From NCBI RefSeq assembly GCF_026151205.1, contig NC_087072.1:9483669-9547668 (forward strand): 64,000 bases of DNA. The letters are read 5' to 3'. The notes below the pieces were generated by a model. The model saw only the letters and a program-made list of their open reading frames with translations. It ran no database searches and had not been told where the DNA came from. This document shows, piece by piece, positions 33,602-44,119 of this stretch. This stretch comes from Bolinopsis microptera (taxonomy: Eukaryota > Ctenophora > Tentaculata > Lobata > Bolinopsidae). A program made the translations under genes and the position numbers. Numbering within the stretch: position 1 is the stretch's first letter; every line of letters starts with the position of its first letter.

Positions 33602-34485
33602 GAGCCGTCTTCGTCAGTCAGTTTTATTGAAGTAGGTTTAGATTTTTTCCTATTTAGAAGACTGTTTATCATTTGCCACTGCTTCTTAGAATTTTCTTTG
33701 TTTTGCTCAAAAAATTTTTTGAAGTGCTTGTTTTTAGCTTTATCGATGTGTTTATTACAAAACTTCTTCAGACGGTCATATTTACTGCGGTTGCTATCAG
33801 ATGGTTCCTTAACAAAATCATAATATGACTCATTTTTACGTTCTATAGCTTCTTCGAGCCAGGGCAGCATCCATGGTTTCGGATTAACACGTTCATTTTG
33901 TCTTCGTGATTGTCTTTTTGTAGGATACGCAGACTCGTAAATCTTATTATAAGCCGTATTAAAATTATTGAACTGTTCGTTGGCATCATTGGTATTGTTA
34001 AAAATTTCTGACCAACTTTCATCTATAATTAAGTCTCTGAATTTTTGATTGTTGGTGTCGTTAAATCTACGTGTTTCAGTTTGAGATACATTTTGTGAGT
34101 TAGACGCAGAGCGGTAGCTGCTGGTTGGCGTGTTATCAAGATTTATTGTAGTGACTATTGCTAAGTGATCCGACATATCTGTCGTTAAGACATTACAGCT
34201 TATTGTATCCTCAAGATTGTTTGTGTAGATGTGGTCAATAAGCGTGGCACTATGGTCCGTTAGGCGAGTTGGGCGTGATACAATTTGAATAAAACCGTAA
34301 GAGGAAGCAATATCTATAATGTTCTGACATGCTTGGTCGCTGCTGTGCTTCAGTAAATCAAGGTTGAAATCTCCATGAAGCGTCATATGTTTACGGGTGT
34401 GTCTCCCTAGGTTGTGCAGCGTATTTTTGAAAATTTCTAGAAACGCTTTAGGTCTCCTAGTGGGAGAACGGTAAACATTGCCATT
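33602..34485 (-). pseudogene. LINE B endonuclease part
   Basis: It encodes LHGDFNLDLLKH, RLTDHSATLIDHIYTN and MSDHLAIVTTI (endonuclease), then a basic linker and KQWQMINSLLNRKKSKPT leading towards the RT. Translation runs into the MITE at 33476-33591 and stops there at 33478. Confidence 0.85.
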
Positions 34486-34823
34486 GGACTGATTATAAAA
34501 CCCAAGCCTCCATGGCGACTGTCCAACTGCTCGAACAGAAACAAGTTAAAACCGTTGCGCAAAACAAGGCTGTCTGATTCGGTGACTTTAGTTTCCTGCA
34601 GAGCGCAGATGTCGACATTGTACTTTTCACAGTCTAATCCTAGTAACTCACGTTTACTATGTAGGCTATCATCTTGCTGAACACCGAGCCCACGGATGTT
34701 AAACGTGGCGAAGCTGATCATTAATGCAATGGTTGTTGATACAAATGATTTCTTCTTCGGGTTAAATATGTTGGAGTTGGCGTCACCACCGTCTCCACCG
34801 CTGACATTACTCGAACGGACCAT
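34486..34823 (-). pseudogene. LINE A, endonuclease N-terminal part
   Basis: From a Met at 34823 the frame reads through ATFNIRGLG, VDICALQETKV and RHGGLGFIISP, the N-terminal motifs of an AP-type LINE endonuclease. It is then cut by the LINE B insertion. The following codons are found 3.2 kb away at 31256. The stretch 34824-34975 shows nothing further. Confidence 0.82.
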
Positions 34824-34974
34824 CTAAAATTGTAAATTATCACCTAATCCATTTCGTTTTGCTTGTAAATGTATTCGGATTTCATAATGTAGGTATCTTT
34901 ATGAAACGTGACTGTATCAGTCCGACCGACCCAGCGCAGTCAGCATGGCTATGTAATGACCGGAACACGATAAC

Positions 34975-35972
34975 CAGCCTTGTCGCCAGACCAGCGCCCT
35001 GCTTACCAACCTACCGGCACCCGACCAACCTCTGACCGGCGCCCGACCGACCTCCGGGAAAAAAATTTTGGACTTAGAAAATGTTCGGTCCGACTCATTC
35101 TCGATAAGTACCTTCTGTATCGAGAGCTCCCACTTCCGAGCTCATGTTGCAAAGGCCCGGAAAGGGGAGGCCTGCCTTCCGAGATCACATTACCAGGGGA
35201 GCCTCGAGTCCAAAATTGTGTCATAGAATGGTCGCCCGACCTACCTCCGACCGACCTCCGACCTACCTCCGACCGGCGCCCAACCGGCGCCCGACCGACC
35301 TCCGACCGGCGCCCGACCGACCTCCGGCCGACCTCCAACCGACATCCGACCGGCACCAGACCGACTACCGACCGACCTCCGACCGGCGCCCAACCGACCT
35401 CCCACCGGCGCCCGCCCGAAAAACTTGACTTAGAAAATGTTCGGTCCGACTCATTCTCGATACGTACCTTCTGTATCGAGAGCTCCCGCTTCCGAGCTCG
35501 TGTTGCAAAGGGGAGGCCTGCCTTCCGAGATCACATTACCAGGGGGAGCCCCGAGTCCAAAATTGTGTCATAGAATGGTCGCCCGACCTACCTCCGACCG
35601 ACCTCCGACCGACCTCCTACCGGCGCCCGACCGACCTCCGACCGACCTCCGACCGACCTCCGACCGACCTCCGACCGACCTCCGACCGACCTCCGACCGA
35701 CCTCCGACCGACCTCCGACCGACCTCCGTCCGACCTCCGACCGACCTCCGACCAACCTCCGACCGACCGCCGACCGACCGGCGCCCGACCGACCTCCGAC
35801 CGACCTCCGACCGACCGACCTCCGACCGACCTCCGACCGACCTCCGACCGACCTCCGACCGACCTCCGACCGACCTTCGACCGACCTCCGACCGGCGTTC
35901 ACCTACCGCCGACCGGCGCCCGACCGACCTCCGACCGACCTCCGACCGACCAGCCTTGTCTGATCTATGACC
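34975..35972. repeat. Right satellite TIR of the 9.8-kb element
   Basis: The inverted counterpart of 26197-26860, with the 11-bp unit as GACCGACCTCC. The unique core occurs twice here (about 35065-35230 and 35415-35585), so the right arm has gained one core-plus-satellite module relative to the left. Confidence 0.85.
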
Positions 35973-35999
35973 GATACTTCTGCAGAAAACCTTAAATAG

Positions 36000-37438
36000 T
36001 AATCCGTTTATAAAGATTTAATGATATATATCACCCACAGGTCACAATAATATAAGCGTTATCATTCATGCTTTGTAGTGCTTATGTAGTTTAAACTTTT
36101 TATGAGCGTTTCTCCAGAATTTTGACAATTTCCCTGAATTTTTTCCTTGCTCTTGCCGAAGGCAAAAAGATTGTAGGGAATAAGTAATCGGGTTTGGATA
36201 TATGAGGTGGCCCGACGGTCCTACGTTGACGACAAAAGTAGGTAGTGCGCCATCGACAGTGAGCCGCGCGTGCCGACTGTAGGATGGTTTTTTAGCGCTA
36301 ATTTCGGCCAGCACAATTTTCTTCAAACAAATAGATATTGAGTATACTTCCCGACCTCCAATTGCAACAAAAATTGGTAAGCTTACTCATAGACTTACTA
36401 GGAAAGTGTCCGAAAAATTTAAAGCATATCCAACCATCAGACATTATGTTACAGCTAAAAGCAGCGTATTTTGCCCTGTTTTGATCACTATATTGTATAT
36501 ATCAACTCTGATATTTAGATCTACCATACTTTTCGGACAGTTGTAAAAGCCCTATTGAAAGGTCGTCGCTAAGTTTCAGAATGATCTCATTCAAGGAAAG
36601 CTGAAGATATATCCGAATAATACGACAAAAATCAACGAATTTTGTCAAATTACGCAACTTTTACAGCTATTTTGAGCTAATTTTGCTCCCAAAGCCGCGC
36701 ACCATCAAATATGGCACCTAGGCGAATTTTACTAATCTTTCCAAAAAGGTATAACAAATTTGGTATTGCGAAAATTCTCACAGTCTCTAGAAAACAGTGG
36801 TACAAAATTTTTAAAAATCCGAGCAAGTTTATTTTTATCGTGCAGTACCCCCTAACAAAAGTCTGCTCCTTCGCAATATAAACCATTCCCCTATATTTAT
36901 AATTATGTGTACAGGACGCGTCTATGTTATGCTGCGCGTGACGCTAGCCATGTGTTACTGTTAATTATTTACGGTAACGTTTAACGGGTAATACTCGTAA
37001 AATATTTGTTCCAATCATTACAGGACTTGATACATGTTTCGTATCCCAATACCAGAGATAATATGGATACACCAGGAAGGAACACCTCTGCGCGGCGTAA
37101 GTAAATTTACAAGTTCGCGCGAAAAATTGTCTTATTTTCCTGGCGCTTTGTTCTCGCGCCGGGAGTGAATCACTAATTAGCTAAATACTCAACTAGCATA
37201 ATCTACAATATAGATCTATAATACGAAGTAAGAGTTGCCACGTTACTGTTTTATTTCTCCGTTAAGCCTACAATTCTAATAACTAACAATTGAGTATGAG
37301 GTCAATTAAATTTCCATAGATATGGATTATAAAATTATATAAACAAATAATTGAACAGCATGAGACAAGTTGAAAACACACAAACGAATAAATGACAAGC
37401 TCGTTAAGGATCGTTGCTTGATATTGGAGATTTCAAAA
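36000..37438. other. Region without recognised genes
   Basis: Between the two large foldback elements. Frames at 36066-36326 and 36677-36886 on the minus strand have no recognisable motif and are not called. No repeats shared with the rest of the window were noticed. Confidence 0.5.
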
Positions 37439-38084
37439 CTGTAGTCCTAGGGTGGATGGTTTTTTTAATCGTTTTTATGGAATTGGTACCGTTGTAAAGC
37501 TTACATTATGACAGTTCAGATGGCGAAAATTTGATCGAAAATGGACCTGACATTGTTTTGGAAATAACAATCATATCAAATGAGTTTACAATAATATCCA
37601 TGACCAATTTAACCATATAAAGAAATACGGTCGGTGATCCAGTATTGAGCCTATGTGCAACTGTGCAAGTTCAGTATTCTAATTGCCCCTTCGATCAACT
37701 AAGGTGCGTCTTACTTGCAGTCATGTGACCGAGATCACTTGATAGCACCTTTTCATAATAATAGCCCTCAGGATCGCGTTGGTTACGTTCACCGTAATGT
37801 GTATTGAGGTATGTGCTGTACTTGGCGGGCTATGTTTCAATATATAATATCAGAGATTAGTATATACATTCTACTCTGACTCATTCAATAAATATTCCTG
37901 CTATGTTGGAACACACAGGGGAATACCAAAATATTAAAACATAACCCTGAGCAAAATTAATTGTAGTTGTACAGTGTACACCTAATATGATCAATAAAAC
38001 TAACTTATAGTTATTCTTATCGGACTTTATTTTTACGGACATAAGTTAATAATTGCAAATGCTACAAGCTAAGCTCGATCGATC

Positions 38085-38194
38085 TTGGTTGACGATGTCG
38101 ACCCATCGAGATCGTTGCTCTGCGAAGCAGAGCAACGATCGACGATGCAAGAATGTTAGTTCGCGCGGCGCGTCGAAGCGGCGAAGTCCTCCAA
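38085..38194. mobile_element. 110-bp multi-hairpin MITE in the left arm
   Basis: Flanked by gatcgatc (38077-38084; 38195-38202) and absent from the matching place in the right arm near 43478-43485, so the empty site is known. The ends are TTGG and CCAA. The interior has a strong hairpin, gttgctctgc-gaa-gcagagcaac. A relative lies at 3592-3685. Confidence 0.8.
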
Positions 38195-38530
38195 GATCGA
38201 TCTAGCGTTCATTTTAATGCCCGCTCAAAGTTATGCCCGTTGACATTATGTCCGGTGGCGATACGGATAAAACAACGTCCGATGAGCTATGTTTAAAAAA
38301 TAACCTTTAGAACTAAAAGCAAGTGTGAAGTGTGAATTGACCGTTGCGAATTGCGATAAGTTCAACATGGCACGCTTCCACCCCGGCACGCGCAGATGGG
38401 ACCTCCTTTGGACGTTTTATTGCTTATTTTGATAGGAAACGTTTTGTAGCCGAATGAAGATAACAACTTTTTATTTGAGTTATTAATTATGATACAATGT
38501 GATTGCAAATTAATTGGCAAACATTACTGT

Positions 38531-39640
38531 AAAAGATTCATAAAAATTGGTAGAATTTTAAAGTTAATATGATTAAAAGACTCCGCACATAACCAACTTT
38601 TTAAAAAAATACGCGTCAAAGATTAGTAGTTCAATTGCGAATATCATATTTTGTTAAAAGTTTTGTTTGCTTTTTGACCTTATACTCCGATAGCCGAATA
38701 TTTTATCTACAATACAATATAATTTTTATGTACACATTAACCTAATTTAAAAAATGAGTGAAGCTAGAACGAAAGAGATGTTGCGACGATAATTTCTAGT
38801 TTTAGTAGCGCAATAGAATACGTCAATAATACCCTCTTGAAACAATATTTAGGCTTCAAGTTCATTACAAATAACGTTAATAGTATTCACAGTCAGTTTT
38901 TAGACTGACTTTAATTCTATCACACGAAACAAAGGTCAGTGAGTAGTAAACCCTTTATTCAAAATTATCACTTTCATTTGAATCCAGAGCAAACAGGAGA
39001 TTCATTTTACATGTTGCAGTATCGGGTCTGATTACGGTTTCCAATGGTTTCCACTTCTGAAAATAAATCTGAAATGAAGCTAAGAAATAAATAATGTACA
39101 CATATGAAATACATGATAGATTCTTATTCTTAAGACGGGACCCCCGCGGTCCCGTCTTAACTCGTCGAGGGCACACTAGAAAATTCCCGCGCTTTTAATT
39201 TGCGCGTCACTTATATACTTTTCCTAAGGGTTTAGTGGTCAATGGGAGGTCCCATCTTACAGCGTCGATTTCAAATCTTAAGGCAACTGTGAAATTTAGT
39301 TGAACTTAATAATTTTGTTTTTTTCTTTGTTGTGACTCTGAAAATGATTATTCCAGAAGTTTATGAAATTCGGAACTTACGTAGCGGTAGATGAGGGCAA
39401 TTTTCGATACTAGAAGCTTCATAATTCTTTTCATCCACCTAGGACTGCTTCAGAAAGATTTCTTATTTTGTAGAATTCTAAACTGAAAAAGTTGAAAGTA
39501 TCATTATAAGAAATGCATAAATTCCACAATAAGACTATTGGTTATTCTTTAATCGTGAGACATTAATTGTTAATGCTTAAAAGTAATTCGTCTGGACGAA
39601 TCCACGAGTACAATATGGGCCGGGGTAGGTGTGCTGGGTA
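38531..39640. other. Interior of foldback element without genes
   Basis: AT-rich sequence. A 73-codon minus frame at 38955-39176 shows no motif and includes part of an inverted repeat (gggacccccgcggtccc), so it is not called. Confidence 0.5.
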
Positions 39641-39649
39641 TTATTTAGT

Positions 39650-41935
39650 AGGGTATTTATAAAACACATTATTTGGCCGTTTTAGATATTGAAATGAGTG
39701 CCAGGAGTCAGTTTTGTGGATTATATTGCTGACTTTAAGGGGGTTTTAAAAAGGTGTAAATAGTTGGATAAGTGTAAAACACATTGTCTGGCCGTTTCAG
39801 ATCCTGAAATGAGTGCCAGGAGTCAGTTTTGTGGATTATATTGCTGACTTTAAAGTGGTTTAAAAAGGTGTAAATAGTTGGATAGTGTAAAACACGTTAT
39901 TTGGCCGTTTAAGATCCTGAAATGAGTGCCAGGAGTCAGTTTTGTGGGTTATATTACTGGCTTTAAAGGGGTTTTAAAAAGGTGTAAATAGTTGGATAAG
40001 TGTAAAACACATTGTCTGGCCGTTTAAGATCCTAAAATGAGTGCCAGGAGTCAGTTTTGTGGATTATATTACTGGCTTTAAAGGGGTTTTAAAAAGGTGT
40101 AAATAGTTGGATAAGTGTAAAACACATTGTCTGGCCGTTTCAGATCCTGAAATGAGTGCCAGGAGTCAGTTTTGTGGATTATATTGCTGACTTTAAGGGG
40201 GTTTTAAAAAGGTGTAAATTAGTTGGATAAGTGTAAAACACATTGTCTGGCCGTTTCAGATCCTGAAATGAGTGCCAGGAGTCAGTTTTGTGGGTTATAT
40301 TACTGGCTTTAAAGTGGTTTAAAAGGTGTAAATAGTTGGATAAGTGTAAAACACGTTATTTGGCCGTTTAAGATCCTGAAATGAGTGCCAGGAGTCAGTT
40401 TTGTGGATTATATTGCTGACTTTAAGGGGGTTTTAAAAAGGTGTAAATAGTTGGATAAGTGTAAAACACATTGTCTGGCCGTTTCAGATCCTGAAATGAG
40501 TGCCAGGAGTCAGTTTTGTGGATTATATTGCTGACTTTAAAGTGGTTTAAAAAGGTGTAAATAGTTGGATAAGTGTAAAACACGTTATTTGGCCGTTTAA
40601 GATCCTGAAATGAGTGCCAGGAGTCAGTTTTGTGGATTATATTGCTGACTTTAAAGTGGTTTAAAAAGGTGTAAATAGTTGGATAAGTGTAAAACACGTT
40701 ATTTGGCCGTTTAAGATCCTGAAATGAGTGCCAGGAGTCAGTTTTGTGGATTATATTGCTGACTTTAAGGGGGTTTAAAAAGGTGTAAATAGTTGGATAA
40801 GTGTAAAACACATTGTCTGGCCGTTTCAGATCCTGAAATGAGTGCCAGGAGTCAGTTTTGTGGGTTATATTACTGGCTTTAAAGGGGTTTTAAAAAGGTG
40901 TAAATAGTTGGATAAGTGTAAAACACATTGTCTGGCCGTTTAAGATCCTGAAATGAGTGCCAGGAGTCAGTTTTGTGGGTGATATTACTGGCTTTAAAGG
41001 GGTTTTAAAAAGGTGTAAATAGTTGGATAAGTGTAAAACACATTGTCTGGCCGTTTAAGATCCTGAAATGAGTGCCAGGAGTCAGTTTTGTGGATTATAT
41101 TACTGGCTTTAAAGGGGTTTTAAAAAGGTGTAAATAGTTGGATAAGTGTAAAACACATTGTCTGGCCGTTTCAGATCCTGAAATGAGTGCCAGGAGTCAG
41201 TTTTGTGGGTGATATTACTGGCTTTAAAGGGGTTTTAAAAAGGTGTAAATAGTTGGATAAGTGTAAAACACATTGTCTGGCCGTTTAAGATCCTGAAATG
41301 AGTGCCAGGAGTCAGTTTTGTGGATTATATTACTGGCTTTAAAGGGGTTTTAAAAAGGTGTAAATAGTTGGATAAGTGTAAAACACATTGTCTGGCCGTT
41401 TCAGATCCTGAAATGAGTGCCAGGAGTCAGTTTTATGGATTATATTGCTGACTTTAAGGGGGTTTTAAAAAGGTGTAAATAGTTGGATAAGTGTAAAACA
41501 CATTGTCTGGCCGTTTCAGATCCTGAAATGAGTGCCAGGAGTCAGTTTTGTGGATTATATTGCTGACTTTAAAGTGGTTTAAAAAGGTGTAAATAGTTGG
41601 ATAGTGTAAAACACGTTATTTGGCCGTTTAAGATCCTGAAATGAGTGCCAGGAGTCAGTTTTGTGGATTATATTGCTGACTTTAAAGTGGTTTAAAAAGG
41701 TGTAAATAGTTGGATAAGTGTAAAACACGTTATTTGGCCGTTTAAGATCCTAAAATGAGTGCCAGGAGTCAGTTTTGTGGGTTATATTACTGGCTTTAAA
41801 GGGGTTTTAAAAAGGTGTAAATAGTTGGATAAGTGTAAAACACATTGTCTGGCCGTTTAAGATGCTGAAATGAGTGCCAGGAGTCAGTTCTGTGAGTTAA
41901 CTCACTGACTGAAGAGATATTTTAAAAGAATACTT
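39650..41935. repeat. 115-bp minisatellite, about 20 copies
   Basis: A unit of about 113-117 bp carrying gagtgccaggagtcagtttt and aggtgtaaatagttggataa is repeated head-to-tail. Two interleaved sequence types differ at tttaagggggt/tttaaaggggt, attgctgac/attactggc and cattgtctgg/cgttatttgg. The last unit degrades after 41885. Frames through the array are repeat artefacts. 41936-42560 shows no gene. Confidence 0.93.
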
Positions 41936-42707
41936 ACTAATATGATTTGGCCGGTACAGTTTATCAAAATGAAGGCAGGAGTTAGTGTTATGAAGTAAAG
42001 CTTATCTAGATCAAGGTACATACCATTGTTCGAAGTCTGTGACCTGTGTCTGCGACGTCAAATTCCGGAAAGTTGCACGGTTTTATCGGCTACATTTTCA
42101 TCATAAGCAAGAGTTTTCGAAATATGATAAATGAATCAAGTTAAAATGACAAAGAGAAAGTAATAGATTAAATGGAACATAGAAGTAATGGAGATTTTAG
42201 CTAAATAATAATTATTTTAAACGTACGGAAAGATCAAAAAAGTGTTTCGCGTCAACTTTGACTGTACAAAGAACTGACGCTGCTGGCTTGGATTGACATC
42301 CTCCGCAAACATTTTCAATTTATATTTTCACACGCGCGCACGTGAAAGTGCGCGCGGTTTTTAAAACCAGCGCATTGGTAATTTTCAGTGGTATCGGCAG
42401 GTAACATTTTTATTTTTCTACTATAAACATTGCTCAAGTTATGACCATTTTAATCTCGAAAATGTTGACTTTTTTTTGCATCTTTTTAGAAAGATATTTT
42501 TTTAAACTACTACTATGTCAAAATTATAATACGTGAAGACACAAATTTTGTATTGTACATGTGAAATAGACAAATTGCAAGCGGACTGTACCATTATTAA
42601 TAACTCAAATAAAAAATTTTCATTTTAATTCGGCTATTAAACGTTTCCTATCAGAATAAGCAATAAAAACGTCCAAAGGAGGTCCCATCTGTGCGCGTCG
42701 GGGTGGC

Positions 42708-43299
42708 TTCTTATCTTATAATTATTACTTTTAACATTACTGTTAGTAATATAGTATGTAACAAACCTAAAGTTAAAAGTTACATAGTATCACTATTACT
42801 CCGATGTACGCGGAGTTTAAGAGAAAGGAAAAAGCCACGGTGAATTGGGATTTTGATTGTTTACATTATGTATGTTTTCAGTTATGCACTATTCGGGGAA
42901 GGGAAATGGACGCAAGGTAAATCGGGTTAGCGGTAAATCGGGGCACGGTAACAGTAACCGTAACCGTAACCGTAACCGTAACCGTAACCGTAACCGTAAC
43001 CGTAACCGTAACCGTAACCGTAACCGTAACCGTAACCGTAACCGTAACCGTAACCGTAACCGTAACCGTAACCGTAACGGTTACGGTTACGTTAACAGTC
43101 CATTTCCCTTCCCCGAATAGTGCATAACTGAAAACATACATAATGTAAACAATCAAAATCCCAATTCACCGTGGCTTTTTCCTTTCTCTTAAACTCCGCG
43201 TACATCGGAGTAATAGTGATACTATGTAACTTTTAACTGTAGGTTTGTTACATACTATATTACTAACAGTAATGTTAAAAGTAATAATTATAAGATAAG
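42708..43299. mobile_element. 592-bp near-perfect hairpin inserted in the right arm
   Basis: Arms 42708-42910 and 43099-43301 are inverted copies with about one mismatch in 200. The central 190 bp is mostly a hexamer array. The corresponding point in the left arm (near 38370-38378) lacks it, which demonstrates an insertion. No clear target duplication is seen. It could extrude as a cruciform. Confidence 0.85.
42955..43090. repeat. Telomere-like (CCGTAA)n array
   Basis: About 20 tandem copies of ccgtaa (ttacgg on the other strand), followed by two or three units in inverted orientation. The hexamer differs by one base from the animal telomere repeat ttaggg. The frame through it (Asn-Arg repeats) is not a gene. 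Confidence 0.95.
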
Positions 43300-44119
43300 A
43301 AGCGTGCCATGTTGAACTTATCGCAATTCGCAACGGTCAATTCACACTTCACACTTGCTTTTAGTTCTAAAGGTTATTTTTTAAACATAGCTCATCGGAC
43401 GTTATTTTATCCGTACCGCCACCGGACATAATGTCAACGGGCATAACTTTGAGCGGGCATTAAAATGAACGCTAGATCGATCGAGCTTAGCTTGTAGCAT
43501 TTGCAATTATTAACTTATGTCCGTAAAAATAAAGTCCGATAAGAATAACTATAAGTTAGTTTTATTGATCATATTAGGTGTACACTGTACAACTACAATT
43601 AATTTTGCTCAGGGTTATGTTTTAATATTTTGGTATTCCCCTGTGTGTTCCAATATAGCAGGAATATTTATTGAATGAGTCAGAGTAGAATGTATATACT
43701 AATCTCTGATATTATATATTGAAACATAGCCCGCCAAGTACAGCACATACCTCAATACACATTACGGTGAACGTAACCAATGCGATCCTGAGGGCTATTA
43801 TTATGAAAAGGTGCTATCACGTGATCTCGGTCACATGACTGCAAGTAAGACGCACCTTAGTTGATCGAAGGGGCAATTAGAATACTGAACTTGCACAGTT
43901 GCACATAGGCTAAATACTGGATCACCGACCGTATTTCTTTATATGGTTAAATTGGTCATGGATATTATTGTAAACTCATTTGATATGATTGTTATTTCCA
44001 AAACAATGTCAGGTCCATTTTCGATAAAACTTTCGCCATCTGAACTGTCATAATGTAAGCTTTACAACGGTACCAATTCCATAAAAACGATAAAAAAACC
44101 ATCCACCCTACTGTAGTCC

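Larger units (their letters stand above)
31257..34485 (-). mobile_element. LINE B (CR1/jockey-type), nested in LINE A
   Basis: A 3.2-kb, 5'-truncated LINE inserted into LINE A's endonuclease, flanked by ggact (31252-31256; 34486-34490). Its first sense codons are GNVYRSP, so the endonuclease N-terminus is missing. Its 3' end is a GC-rich element followed by CCCCAACAACA and an A-run. A copy of this tail lies in the DLD intron. Confidence 0.88.
26197..35972. mobile_element. 9.8-kb foldback element with satellite TIRs and 8-bp target duplication
   Basis: Both ends start GGTCATAGATCAGACAAGGC followed by TGGTCGGTCGG, and the octamer gatacttc flanks the element at 26189-26196 and 35973-35980. The inverted arms (about 0.66 kb left, 1 kb right) consist of an 11-bp GGAGGTCGGTC satellite around a unique core. 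The interior holds remnants of a possible element gene (27386-28380) and nested LINEs. Long satellite-bearing TIRs recall Drosophila FB and Galileo elements. The superfamily is not assignable because no transposase is recognised. Confidence 0.82.
37448..44110. mobile_element. 6.7-kb foldback element with 9-bp target duplication
   Basis: The termini TAGGGTGGATGGTTTTTT are inverted at the two ends and flanked by ctgtagtcc (37439-37447; 44111-44119). Arms of about 1 kb match closely: 37448-38085 with 43480-44110, 38200-38385 with 43303-43480, and 38376-38525 with 42565-42706. A 9-bp duplication suits Mutator-like transposons. The interior encodes nothing recognisable. It holds a 115-bp minisatellite and secondary insertions in each arm. 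Confidence 0.85.

Noticed and set aside
40422-40811. 129-codon frame with repeated FYTYPTIYTFLN units
   Set aside because: It follows the 115-bp minisatellite only where unit lengths happen to keep the phase. The unit length is generally not a multiple of three.
39650-41935. CRISPR-like array of regularly spaced repeats
   Set aside because: The whole 115-bp unit is conserved with no variable spacers, and the window is eukaryotic. It is a minisatellite. The same holds for the 37-bp array at 55918-56637.
42857-43156. Asn-Arg and Thr-Val repeat frames
   Set aside because: They are translations of the CCGTAA hexamer array and its flanking palindrome, open on both strands.
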